This document shows, piece by piece, positions 53,860 to 62,948 of a DNA stretch of 64,000 bases (positions within the stretch are counted from its first letter, which is position 1; each line of letters starts with the position of its first letter). The position numbers and the translations under genes are program-made. The notes under the pieces were generated by a model. It saw nothing but the letters and a program-made list of their open reading frames with translations, was not told the DNA's origin and made no database searches. Source of the DNA: Bacillota bacterium (GTDB taxonomy: Bacteria; Bacillota; UBA4882; UBA8346); NCBI GenBank assembly GCA_023401925.1, contig JAEXDA010000002.1, positions 93,144 to 157,143 of the forward strand, in the 5' to 3' direction.

Positions 53860-54114
53860 GTTGTTCCTCCTTGGTCATGATGGTTTATCTTTGGTGGTCC
53901 ATAATTTGAGAATCCAGCATAAAAGGGGAAAATACATTCTATACAGTATCATCGACGTGTTTTTTTGATAACTTTACATAAATGTTAAAAAAATAAAGCT
54001 TAAAGCGTAATGGTTAAAGTGTCATTCCCATCATCCATGAAAAGATGCTCTGTCCATTAAAATGTGATAAAATATGAAGATGAGTTCAAAAATAAATTTT
54101 CGGGAGACAGATTA

Positions 54115-55887
54115 ATGCTGGAAGAGGCGGAACTGCTCCTTCAAAAATATTATGGTTACCCCAAGTTTCGTGAGGGGCAAACCAAAATTATCGGCAGTAT
54201 CTTACAAAAGAACGATACCTTTGCAATCATGCCAACCGGCGCCGGCAAATCCATTTGCTTTCAAATTCCGGCGTTGCTGTTTCAAGGTGTTACCTTGGTT
54301 GTTTCTCCATTGATCTCTTTGATGAAAGACCAGATCGACTCCTTGAACAGCCTGGGAATTCCGGCCGCGTTTATCAATAGTTCATTAACTCCCCGCGCAG
54401 TGGATGAAAGAATTCAGCAAGCGAGTCTCGGCGCTTACCGCCTTCTTTACATCGCTCCGGAACGTTTGGAAGTGGAATCTTTCATCCAAATGGTTGAAAC
54501 GCTTCAGATTGCATTCATCGCCATTGACGAAGCCCATTGCGTGTCTCAGTGGGGGCATGATTTCAGGACCAGTTACCGTCAAATCAGTCCGTTTATCAAA
54601 CGCCTCGCCAAACGGCCGGTGGTGGCGGCGTTTACCGCAACCGCCACTCCGGAGGTAAAGGATGATATTGTTAAACTGTTGGCGCTGGAAAAACCGGAAC
54701 TTTTCATCACCGGGTTTGATAGGGAGAACCTGTCGTTTTCCGTGGTGCGGGGAGAAAACAAACGCGATTTCCTGACCCATTATATTGCCTCCAATCAGCA
54801 ACATTCAGGCATCATTTATGCAGCGACCCGTAAGGAAGTGGATCAGATTTATAATTCATTGGTCAAGCAGGGTTACGCCGCGGGGAAGTACCATGCAGGT
54901 TTGCCGGATAAGGAACGAGTCCGGAATCAGGAGGCTTTCCTTTACGATGACGATAAGATTATGGTTGCCACCAATGCCTTTGGCATGGGAATCGATAAAT
55001 CCAATGTCCGCTATGTCATCCACTATAATTTGCCGAAAAATATGGAGTCATACTATCAAGAAGCGGGCCGGGCCGGCCGGGACGGCGGTCCCAGCGAATG
55101 TATCCTGTTATTTGCGCCGCAGGACATTGTGATTCAGAAATTTCTGATTGAACAGACGGTATATTCCCCGGCCCGCAAGCAAAATGAATTAAAGAAACTC
55201 CAAACCATGGTGGATTACGCCCATTCCCCCCGGTGTCTGCGGCGGTTTATTCTGGAGTATTTCGGCGAGGAAAAATTGCCGGAAGAGTGCGGCAATTGCG
55301 GCAACTGTAACGACCAGACCGAGCTTGCCGATATCACCTTGGAAGCGCAAAAAATTTTTTCCTGCATATTCCGGATGCGCGAACAATATGGTATCTCCAT
55401 GGTAGCGGATGTATTGAAGGGATCGGGCGCCAAAAAGATTATGCAACTGAGGTTGAATGGACTCCCAACATACGGAATCATGAAAGAAATTCCCTTATCC
55501 GAAATCAAGGATTTGATGAACCGGTTGGTATCAGAGGATTATCTACGGTTAACCCAAGGCCAATATCCCGTTGTCAAACTGCAGCCGAAAGTGACTCCGG
55601 TATTGAAGGGGGAAGCCAAGGTGATGCAAAAAATCGTTCAACGGAAGGCGAAATTGGAGCAAGACGATTCGTTGTTCGAAACCCTACGGAAATTGCGGAG
55701 GGAAATCGCGGCCCGGGAAGGTGTGCCCCCATACATTATCTTTACCGACAGCACTTTGCGGGAAATGTCGGCGCTTAAGCCCACAAATGGCAAAGCCTTA
55801 CTGGCCATTAAAGGGGTGGGCGAATCCAAACTGGAGAAATACGGGAATTTGTTTATGAATGCCATTTTGAACCATGAAACTCACTGA
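54115..55887 (+). CDS. recQ: ATP-dependent DNA helicase RecQ
   Basis: 590 residues. Helicase motifs: F-R-E-G-Q (motif 0), I-M-P-T-G-A-G-K-S (I), I-D-E-A-H-C-V-S-Q-W-G-H (II), A-F-T-A-T-A-T (III), Y-Y-Q-E-A-G-R-A-G-R-D-G (VI). A zinc-binding cluster follows with C-L-R-R-F and E-C-G-N-C-G-N-C. A winged helix and a C-terminal HRDC domain (L-R-R-E-I-A-A-R-E-G-V-P-P-Y) end it. It unwinds DNA in recombination and fork repair. ATG 54115 follows GGGAG; GTG 54064 would add 17 residues without support. Confidence 0.95.
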   Translation: MLEEAELLLQKYYGYPKFREGQTKIIGSILQKNDTFAIMPTGAGKSICFQIPALLFQGVTLVVSPLISLMKDQIDSLNSLGIPAAFINSSLTPRAVDERIQQASLGAYRLLYIAPERLEVESFIQMVETLQIAFIAIDEAHCVSQWGHDFRTSYRQISPFIKRLAKRPVVAAFTATATPEVKDDIVKLLALEKPELFITGFDRENLSFSVVRGENKRDFLTHYIASNQQHSGIIYAATRKEVDQIYNSLVKQGYAAGKYHAGLPDKERVRNQEAFLYDDDKIMVATNAFGMGIDKSNVRYVIHYNLPKNMESYYQEAGRAGRDGGPSECILLFAPQDIVIQKFLIEQTVYSPARKQNELKKLQTMVDYAHSPRCLRRFILEYFGEEKLPEECGNCGNCNDQTELADITLEAQKIFSCIFRMREQYGISMVADVLKGSGAKKIMQLRLNGLPTYGIMKEIPLSEIKDLMNRLVSEDYLRLTQGQYPVVKLQPKVTPVLKGEAKVMQKIVQRKAKLEQDDSLFETLRKLRREIAAREGVPPYIIFTDSTLREMSALKPTNGKALLAIKGVGESKLEKYGNLFMNAILNHETH

Positions 55888-55991
55888 AAATAGCGGGGTA
55901 AATATAACTGTTCGGAAGAGGAATTGGCAAATATATGGCGAAAGTTAACTAACTTGTGCTTTCGGAATTTTGTGAAAAGGATGTTTCATAT

Positions 55992-56879
55992 ATGAAGATT
56001 AGCGACATCTATCAACAGAAGGCGCATGGGCGTGAGCCGGTATTATCGTTTGAAATATTTCCTCCCAAGCCGGATTATCCCCTGGATTCCGTTTTCGAAA
56101 CCCTTGGAAAATTGAAAGATCTCAAACCGGATTTTATCAGCGTCACCTATGGAGCGGGAGGTTCGAGCCGCGCCAGGACCATTGAAATCGCCTCCCGGGT
56201 GAAACATGATTATCAACTGGAATCTCAGGCTCACCTGACCTGCGTCGGGCATTCTCCGGCTGAACTGGATAAGATTATTGATGAAATCGGCAACCATGAT
56301 ATTGAAAATATTTTAGCCCTGCGGGGGGATCCTCCTAAAAATCAGCCGGACTATAAACCTGAACCCGCTTATTACCGGGATTCCATTGATTTGGTCCGCC
56401 ATATACGGAGAAAAGGCGGTTTTTGTATTGGCGCCGCCGCATATCCCGAGGGCCATTCACAGACGGCCCGGTGGGATCGGGATTGGTTGTGTTTACGGGA
56501 TAAAGTCGCCGAAGGGGTTGATTTTTTACTAACCCAAATGTTTTTTGATAACCGGGTTTTTTATAATTTTGCCGACAATATGCTCCGTTTGGGGGTTAAA
56601 ATTCCGGTATCACCCGGGATTATGCCAATTTTAAACCTCGGCCAAATTAAAAGGATGATCAATTTGTCAGGGGCTTCTATCCCTTCCAAACTGTTATTAA
56701 TGTTTGACAAGTTTGGGAATAATAGCGATGACTTTGAGAAAGCGGGCATTGAATACGCTGTCAACCAAATTGATGATTTGTTGGACAACGGAGTGGCTGG
56801 AATTCATCTTTGCACCATGAATAAGGTGCTTCAAACGCGGGCAATTGTCGAAAATTCCAAATTGAGGAGCCATTCATGA
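55992..56879 (+). CDS. metF: 5,10-methylenetetrahydrofolate reductase
   Basis: 295 residues of the FAD-dependent barrel enzyme. It shows L-S-F-E-I-F-P-P-K near the start, I-S-V-T-Y-G-A-G-G-S-S, A-H-L-T-C-V-G-H, L-A-L-R-G-D-P-P and F-L-L-T-Q-M-F-F-D. It makes 5-methyl-THF for methionine synthesis, or runs in the methyl branch of acetogenic metabolism. Start ATG 55992 after AAAAGGA. The rpiA start overlaps its stop by four bases. Confidence 0.94.
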   Translation: MKISDIYQQKAHGREPVLSFEIFPPKPDYPLDSVFETLGKLKDLKPDFISVTYGAGGSSRARTIEIASRVKHDYQLESQAHLTCVGHSPAELDKIIDEIGNHDIENILALRGDPPKNQPDYKPEPAYYRDSIDLVRHIRRKGGFCIGAAAYPEGHSQTARWDRDWLCLRDKVAEGVDFLLTQMFFDNRVFYNFADNMLRLGVKIPVSPGIMPILNLGQIKRMINLSGASIPSKLLLMFDKFGNNSDDFEKAGIEYAVNQIDDLLDNGVAGIHLCTMNKVLQTRAIVENSKLRSHS

Positions 56880-57589
56880 AGAACAGCCAGGATAATCAGG
56901 AATTAAAAAAATTAGTCGGAGTGGCTGCGGCCGGTTTGGTCACCGGGGGAATGATCTGCGGTATCGGTACCGGTTCTACCGTAGCCTTTTTTATTGAGGA
57001 ACTGGGGCGCCGGGTCAAAGAGGAAAATCTACAGATTATTGGTGTGCCGACGTCTTTTCAATCCAAAATACTTTGTCAGAAATATCAGATCCCCCTCCGG
57101 GATACCCAGGATTGCTCAGAGTTGGACCTGGCGGTGGATGGAGCCGATGAAGTGGACCCCGAGTTCAATGTGATCAAAGGGGGCGGGGCTGCTCAAACCC
57201 GTGAGAAAATCGTGGCGGCTATGGCAAAGCAGTTTGTGGTGATTGTGGATGAATCGAAATTGGTACCAAGGTTAAATTGCGTTTTTCCGGTTCCGGTGGA
57301 GATTATTCCTTCCGCTCTTAGTTATATCCAGGACCAAATCAAAAAGCTCGACGGAGAAAGCATACTGCGGATGGGAATCCGGAAGGATGGCCCGGTGGTC
57401 ACCGATAACGGCCAATTTGTATTGGATGTGCAATTTAAACCCGGTTCCGATTTGAGAATGGTTGATCAAAAACTTCATCAAACCCCCGGCGTTGTTGAAA
57501 CCGGATTGTTTTATGATTTGACGGCAATGGTGCTGGTGGGCTCCGCAAAAGAGATGAAGGTCAAAAAGCTTGAAAAAACAACAGTTTAA
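56876..57589 (+). CDS. rpiA: Ribose-5-phosphate isomerase A
   Basis: 237 residues. It shows G-I-G-T-G-S-T-V-A (phosphate site), T-S-F-Q-S, D-L-A-V-D-G-A-D-E-V-D and K-G-G-G-A-A-Q-T-R-E-K (catalytic glutamate region). It interconverts ribose-5-phosphate and ribulose-5-phosphate. The ATG lies in an ATGA overlap with metF, so both are translated together. A shared ribosome site GAGGAG is inside the end of metF. Confidence 0.95.
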   Translation: MKNSQDNQELKKLVGVAAAGLVTGGMICGIGTGSTVAFFIEELGRRVKEENLQIIGVPTSFQSKILCQKYQIPLRDTQDCSELDLAVDGADEVDPEFNVIKGGGAAQTREKIVAAMAKQFVVIVDESKLVPRLNCVFPVPVEIIPSALSYIQDQIKKLDGESILRMGIRKDGPVVTDNGQFVLDVQFKPGSDLRMVDQKLHQTPGVVETGLFYDLTAMVLVGSAKEMKVKKLEKTTV

Positions 57590-57656
57590 AATAAAATTTT
57601 GAGAATCCCAATCGTTTTAAAGTACATATTTGGTGATTGACTGAAGAGGTGCTGGA

Positions 57657-60122
57657 ATGGCTGAGGTAGCAGAGGGTAAAGTTGTACCGATAGTTTTAGA
57701 GCACGAGATGCGGAATTCTTTCCTGGATTACGCCATGAGCGTCATTGTGGACCGGGCGTTACCCGATGTCCGGGATGGAATGAAACCGGTTCACCGCCGG
57801 ATCTTATACGGCATGTTTGAGTCAGGAGCAACTCCGGACAAGCCTTACCGTAAATCGGCCCGTATCGTCGGAGATGTAATGGGGCGTTATCATCCTCATG
57901 GAGATTCCTCTATCTACATGACGATGGTGCGGATGGCCCAGGATTTTTCCTACCGGGAGCCGTTGGTGGACGGTCACGGTAACTTCGGTTCCATTGATGG
58001 AGATTCGCCTGCGGCTATGCGGTATACCGAGGTTAGAATGGCCAAATTGGCCATGGAAATGATGGCGGATATCGACAAGAAAACTGTCGATTTCAAGCCG
58101 AATTTCGATGAAAGTTTGGAAGAGCCGATGGTATTGCCGGCCCGTTTTCCCAACCTTCTGGTGAATGGGTCCGAAGGGATTGCGGTGGGGATGGCCACCA
58201 AAATTCCTCCTCATAACCTGGGCGAAGTCATTGATGGCGCTGTATTATTGATTGATAACCCGGAGGCGGAAGATAAAGAACTGTTGCGAATGGTAAAAGG
58301 ACCTGATTTTCCTTTGGGCGCTACGATTTTAGGCCGCGAAGGAATTCGGGATGCTTATTTAACCGGTCGCGGTTCGATCAAAGTCCGCTCAAAAACCCAG
58401 ATTGAAGAGATGGGTAATGGTAAGAACCGTATCATTGTGAGCGAAATACCGTATCAAGTCAATAAAGCCCATTTAATAGAAGAGATTGCCGGACTGGTCC
58501 GGGAAAAAACAGTGGATGGCATTACCGATTTGCGCGATGAGTCGGACCGCAACGATAAAGTGCGGATTGTCATCGAATTACGACGCGACGTCAATCCGAA
58601 TGTGATTTTGAACCAGCTGTTGAAGCATACGGCAATGCAGCAAAGCTACGGCGTGATTATGCTGGTGCTGGTGAATAATGAACCCAAAATCCTTTCCTTG
58701 CGGGAAATTCTTCATTACTATCTGGAACATCAACGGGAGGTAGTGACCCGGCGCACTCAATTCGACTTGACGAAGGCGGAAGACCGGGCCCATATACTGG
58801 AAGGTTTGCGAATCGCCCTAGACCATATTGACGCGGTGATTAGCCTGATCCGTTCTTCCCGTACGGTCGATGTCGCCCGGGAAGGCTTAATGACTAACTT
58901 CGGCTTGTCCGAAAAACAAGCTCAAGCCATTCTGGAAATGCGGTTGCAACGGTTAACAGGTCTGGAAAGGGAAAAGATTGAAAGCGAATATGCGGAATTA
59001 TTGAAGCTGATCGCATATTATAAGGATCTTTTGTCGGATGTTCATAAAATCATGCTGGTCATTAAGGATGAAATGCTGGCTATTAAGGGGAAATTCAGCA
59101 ATCCCCGGCGTACGGAAATCGTAGCCGCAGATGATGAATTTAACGATGAAGATCTGATCGCCGACGAAGACATTGTGGTGACCATGACTCATTTCGGCTA
59201 TATTAAAAGATTGCCGGTCACAACCTACCGCAATCAAAAGAGAGGCGGCCGGGGCATAACCGGAATTTCCACCAAAGAGGATGATTTCGTCGAACACTTT
59301 TTCATTTCTTCAACCCATGAGACGATTTTATTCTTTACCAATCAGGGCCGGGTTTATCGCCAGAAAGGGTTTGAGATTCCGGAATCCGGACGGACGGCCC
59401 GCGGTACGGCGATTATTAACTTAATTCAGCTGGAACCGGGTGAGCGGGTGAACGCTGTGATTCCAATTCAGGAATTCGATGCCGAGCATTATTTGTTCAT
59501 GGGCACCAAACAGGGGGTTGTCAAGAAAACGTCTCTCAATGAATTTGACACCAATCGTAAAGGCGGATTGATTGGGATCAATTTGGATGAAAACGACGAA
59601 TTGATCGCGGTCAAATTGACCGATGGCTCCAGAGAAGTGATCATGGTTACTCAAAAAGGCCAATCCATTAGGTTCCCCGAGACCGATGTCCGTTCGTTGG
59701 GAAGGACGGCCCGGGGCGTCAAGGGCATCACTTTGGATGGCAGTGATTTGGTGGTTGGGATGGACACCGTAAAGGAAGACGCCGATTTGGTGGTTATCAC
59801 CAGTCTCGGTATGGGTAAACGAACCAGCCTGGATGAGTACCGGGTACAATCCAGGGGGGGTAAAGGCACGAAAGCGATTAAATTGACCAAAAGGCATGGG
59901 ATCATCGAAGGAATAAAAGTGGTTTCCGAAAATGATGAGCTGATGATCATCACTGCCGAAGGGGTTATTATCCGTATCAGTGTACAAAATATCTCCTGTA
60001 CCGGACGAGACACGCAGGGTGTCCGGATCATGAAGGTGGATGAAAACGACCGGGTGGTGACATTGGCCCGGGTAGTGGGTGGCAAGGAAGAAGAAGAAAG
60101 TGAAGAAAAAGGCGCCGAATAG
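57657..60122 (+). CDS. gyrA: DNA gyrase subunit A
   Basis: 821 residues. The breakage-reunion domain carries the active-site tyrosine Y123 (A-A-M-R-Y-T-E-V-R) and the quinolone region H-P-H-G-D-S-S-I-Y-M-T. The C-terminal beta-pinwheel contains the GyrA box Q-K-R-G-G-R-G, so it is gyrase and not ParC. At the site aligned with E. coli D87 there is methionine (M88, codon 57918-57920) and not the usual acidic residue; S84 aligns with S83. Start ATG 57657 follows AGAGGTG. gyrB is not in the window. Confidence 0.95.
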   Translation: MAEVAEGKVVPIVLEHEMRNSFLDYAMSVIVDRALPDVRDGMKPVHRRILYGMFESGATPDKPYRKSARIVGDVMGRYHPHGDSSIYMTMVRMAQDFSYREPLVDGHGNFGSIDGDSPAAMRYTEVRMAKLAMEMMADIDKKTVDFKPNFDESLEEPMVLPARFPNLLVNGSEGIAVGMATKIPPHNLGEVIDGAVLLIDNPEAEDKELLRMVKGPDFPLGATILGREGIRDAYLTGRGSIKVRSKTQIEEMGNGKNRIIVSEIPYQVNKAHLIEEIAGLVREKTVDGITDLRDESDRNDKVRIVIELRRDVNPNVILNQLLKHTAMQQSYGVIMLVLVNNEPKILSLREILHYYLEHQREVVTRRTQFDLTKAEDRAHILEGLRIALDHIDAVISLIRSSRTVDVAREGLMTNFGLSEKQAQAILEMRLQRLTGLEREKIESEYAELLKLIAYYKDLLSDVHKIMLVIKDEMLAIKGKFSNPRRTEIVAADDEFNDEDLIADEDIVVTMTHFGYIKRLPVTTYRNQKRGGRGITGISTKEDDFVEHFFISSTHETILFFTNQGRVYRQKGFEIPESGRTARGTAIINLIQLEPGERVNAVIPIQEFDAEHYLFMGTKQGVVKKTSLNEFDTNRKGGLIGINLDENDELIAVKLTDGSREVIMVTQKGQSIRFPETDVRSLGRTARGVKGITLDGSDLVVGMDTVKEDADLVVITSLGMGKRTSLDEYRVQSRGGKGTKAIKLTKRHGIIEGIKVVSENDELMIITAEGVIIRISVQNISCTGRDTQGVRIMKVDENDRVVTLARVVGGKEEEESEEKGAE

Positions 60123-60134
60123 GCGCTTTTTTTT
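60106..60134 (+). terminator. Intrinsic terminator overlapping the gyrA stop codon
   Basis: AAAAAGGCGCC pairs with GGCGCTTTTTT around the loop GAATA; the TAG stop lies in the loop and first stem base (60120-60122). Eight T follow. Confidence 0.85.
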
Positions 60135-60225
60135 ATGCCGCCAAATTTTTTGTTTGATATTCAATAGTAATTGTACGTAATTGCATTATAAACATAAGAT
60201 GAGTGAAGATAAATGAATTTAATTA

Positions 60226-60254
60226 TTGTCAAACGTTTGGATAAGGTATATAGT
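60226..60254 (+). promoter_or_regulatory. Promoter of the HTH-methyltransferase gene
   Basis: TTGTCA (60226-60231), 17 bases, TATAGT (60249-60254), 31 bases before the GTG start. A 10-bp palindrome CAAACGTTTG at 60230-60239 overlaps the -35 end and could be an operator. Confidence 0.65.
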
Positions 60255-60285
60255 TTACGTGAAGGATTCGATTGAGGTGTTTTAG

Positions 60286-61104
60286 GTGGATAAGGAAATT
60301 CTGACGATGGAAGATGCGGCTGAATTTTTTGGGGTCAGCATCAAGACTTTCATTAAGTTATTGAAGGAAGAGAAAGTACCGGGCCGGAAGATCGGCCGGG
60401 AATGGCGTTTTAGCCGCCAAGCTTTAATCGGTTGGCTGGCTTCCGGGGATTCCCAGGCGTATTCCGCAAGCGAATCCAGCGAAGTAGTGGAGACGAAAGA
60501 TTTTTTTAATGAAGTCGCCTCCGATTGGGAAGAAATGCGCCGTAATTATTATGATGAGTCGATTCGGAATTATCTTGAGGAGCTGCATATTTTTTACCCT
60601 CAAATGACATTGATGGATTTGGGAACCGGGAACGGCTATTTGGCCAGGTTTGCGGCACCTTATGTGAAAAATGTGCTGGCTGTGGATATCTCCGCCGAAA
60701 TGTTGAAGGAACTGCGGCAAAAAGCGCGGGGCGAGGGCTTGAAGAACATCGAAACCATTGAAAGCGATGGTTGCGAGGTCCCCGTTCTCGACGGTTCGGC
60801 CGATTTAATATGCGCCAATATGTATCTTCACCATATTGAAGAACCCGAGTTGGCCATCGGAGAGATGCGGCGCATCCTCAAAGTGAAGGGGATGGTTTTT
60901 TTAGCCGATTTTCTGGAACACCAGGATATGACTTTAAAAGAAAAAATGCATGACCTCTGGCCGGGGTTCCCCTCACCCATCATTCAAGACTGGTTTAGAA
61001 AAGCGGGGTTTTCCGATATCAAGGTTCATGAAATCGCCCCAGATCCCGCCCAGGGAAAGCGTTCGAAAACAATTCTTATTTTGACAGCTCAGAAGGACCG
61101 ATAA
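60286..61104 (+). CDS. Excisionase-type HTH domain fused to SAM-dependent methyltransferase
   Basis: 272 residues. Residues 1-52 are a MerR/Xis-type helix-turn-helix (L-T-M-E-D-A-A-E-F-F-G-V-S-I-K-T-F, G-R-K-I-G-R-E-W-R-F). A short linker follows. Residues about 70-272 are a class-I methyltransferase: L-M-D-L-G-T-G-N-G-Y-L-A-R at 109-121 (SAM site), A-V-D-I at 132-135, and L-A-D-F-L-E-H-Q-D and D-W-F-R-K-A-G-F-S-D late. GTG start after GAGGTG. ahcY, the enzyme that removes its by-product S-adenosylhomocysteine, starts 87 bases later. Target of methylation unknown. Confidence 0.88.
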   Translation: MDKEILTMEDAAEFFGVSIKTFIKLLKEEKVPGRKIGREWRFSRQALIGWLASGDSQAYSASESSEVVETKDFFNEVASDWEEMRRNYYDESIRNYLEELHIFYPQMTLMDLGTGNGYLARFAAPYVKNVLAVDISAEMLKELRQKARGEGLKNIETIESDGCEVPVLDGSADLICANMYLHHIEEPELAIGEMRRILKVKGMVFLADFLEHQDMTLKEKMHDLWPGFPSPIIQDWFRKAGFSDIKVHEIAPDPAQGKRSKTILILTAQKDR

Positions 61105-61191
61105 ATGATGCTTCCAAATTTAAAGATTCCGTATGGATGGGGTTGAGCAGTTCAACCACAAAAATAACAAATCAGATTGGGAGGTATTGAG

Positions 61192-62454
61192 ATGTCAGAC
61201 GGTGATATAAAGGACAAAGGACTGGCTCCAAAAGGTAAATTACGGATCGAATGGGCCGATAATCAAATGCCGGTTTTGCGGCTCATCAGGGAACGTTTTG
61301 CCAGGGAAAAGCCCCTGAAAGGGAAAAAGCTATCATGTTGTCTTCATGTAACCACGGAAACCGCCAACTTGATGCGGACTTTAAAGGAAGGAGGAGCGGA
61401 CATCGTATTGTGCGCATCTAACCCCCTATCGACACAGGACGATGTAGCAGCTTCATTGGTCGTGGATTACGGAATTCCGGTTTATGCCAAGAAGGGCGAA
61501 GACCGTGACACCTATTATAAGCATTTGATTGCCGCAATCGAGCACCAACCGGACATTACCCAGGATGACGGAGCGGATTTGGTCGGCTTGCTTCATCAAA
61601 AATATGCGGACACTTATCTGAAAAATGTAATGGGTGGTACCGAAGAGACCACAACTGGTGTTATCCGGCTGATGAGTATGGAAAAGGACCAGGCTTTAAA
61701 GTTTCCCATTATCGCAGTGAACGAATCGGATACGAAGCACTTATTTGACAACCGCTATGGCACCGGTCAAAGTACTCTGGACGGGTTGCTCCGTGCTACC
61801 AATGTGCTGGTTTGCGGTAAGAACTTGGTAGTATGCGGCTATGGCTGGTGCGGAAAAGGTTTGGCTTTGCGCGCTAAAGGAATGGGCGCTAATGTTATTG
61901 TGACGGAGGTTGACCATGTCAAGGGGATCGAAGCGGTGATGGAAGGCTTCCGGGTGATGAAACTTGAAGAGGCCATGCCGATTGCCGATATTGTGATTAC
62001 AGTTACCGGCGACCTCAACGTAGTCGACGAACGCCATATCAAACTGGCCAAGAATGGAGTCATTGTAGCCAATTCCGGGCATTTTAACGATGAGATCAAT
62101 ATTGGAGCCATTGAGGGCCTTTCCAAGTCCAAGCGGACAGTCCGGGATTTTGTGGAGGAATATACGCTCCAAGATGGCCGAAAGGTTTTTTTACTGGCAG
62201 AGGGACGGTTATTAAATCTGGCTGCCGCCGAAGGTCATCCGGCGGTGGTGATGGATATGAGTTTTGCCAATCAAGCTTTAGGATCGGAGTATATTGTCAA
62301 ACATGCCCAGGAAATGGGAAAAAAGGTTCATGTCTTACCGAAGGAATTGGACCGCCAAATCGCGGAAATCAAATTAAAATCCATGGGAATCGAGATTGAT
62401 GTATTGACTCCCGAACAAGTGAAATATTTATCATCCTGGCAGAGCGGGACTTGA
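61192..62454 (+). CDS. ahcY: S-adenosylhomocysteine hydrolase
   Basis: 420 residues. The NAD-binding region reads V-C-G-Y-G-W-C-G-K-G-L-A-L-R-A. The substrate domain shows N-E-S-D-T-K-H-L-F-D-N-R-Y-G-T-G. D-M-S-F-A-N-Q-A and a C-terminal cap follow. It splits S-adenosylhomocysteine to adenosine and homocysteine, keeping methyltransferases active. The shorter length, lacking the about 40-residue insert of eukaryotic enzymes, is usual for many bacteria and archaea. ATG 61192 follows GGGAGG; the in-frame ATG at 61177 precedes that site. Confidence 0.94.
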   Translation: MSDGDIKDKGLAPKGKLRIEWADNQMPVLRLIRERFAREKPLKGKKLSCCLHVTTETANLMRTLKEGGADIVLCASNPLSTQDDVAASLVVDYGIPVYAKKGEDRDTYYKHLIAAIEHQPDITQDDGADLVGLLHQKYADTYLKNVMGGTEETTTGVIRLMSMEKDQALKFPIIAVNESDTKHLFDNRYGTGQSTLDGLLRATNVLVCGKNLVVCGYGWCGKGLALRAKGMGANVIVTEVDHVKGIEAVMEGFRVMKLEEAMPIADIVITVTGDLNVVDERHIKLAKNGVIVANSGHFNDEINIGAIEGLSKSKRTVRDFVEEYTLQDGRKVFLLAEGRLLNLAAAEGHPAVVMDMSFANQALGSEYIVKHAQEMGKKVHVLPKELDRQIAEIKLKSMGIEIDVLTPEQVKYLSSWQSGT

Positions 62455-62948
62455 AGTTATTCGGCGCGGCTCTAATAAAAGGGTTTTAAAGTCAATGAGA
62501 CAGATATCATGGGTGTTGACAACGTAATCAAAAAAATTGCGGGTTCTCCGGATCCCGCAATTTTTTTCAATGAAGAGCAATTGCCGAAGAACTTTTGCAA
62601 CAGGCCCTTTCTAAATCATTCTATCGGATGGTAAACTTTATTCAGCATTTTGATTATTAAGTTAATTTAGCAGATTAGTTGGATGTAGTGATCTATCAGC
62701 TATCTATTGATTTAAAAACAAAAGAATATCTCGCGCGGAGGCGCAGAGAAATGACGAACTGTGCTTTGAAATTATGTTTTCTGGTCTAGACATATCCCTT
62801 TTTCATGAGTTGGCAACCGATATCACGAATTACCAAAATATCTTACAAAGCATATCTCGCACTCTGCGCCTGGGGGCTGTCCTAAAAGCAAAATAAGAAA
62901 TTGCAAAGAAACCAAATTAAAAATAACTGTACTTTGAAAAAAGAATAA
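62455..62948. other. Intergenic region between ahcY and the IS element
   Basis: 494 bases without a gene. It holds the ahcY terminator (62531-62567). TTGCAACAGGCCC at 62598-62610 looks like the end of the MITE-like repeats at 22.4 kb. Facing GGCGCAGA and TCTGCGCC copies lie near 62742 and 62863, and the outer part of the IS follows. Probably a site of repeated insertion. Confidence 0.5.
62531..62567 (+). terminator. Intrinsic terminator after ahcY
   Basis: AATTGCGGG (62535-62543) pairs with CCCGCAATT (62554-62562), 10-base loop, A-run before and T-run after, so it could also work on the minus strand. Confidence 0.85.

Noticed and set aside
57657..60122. Topoisomerase IV ParC instead of gyrase A
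   Set aside because: The C-terminal domain carries the GyrA box Q-K-R-G-G-R-G and a full pinwheel length.
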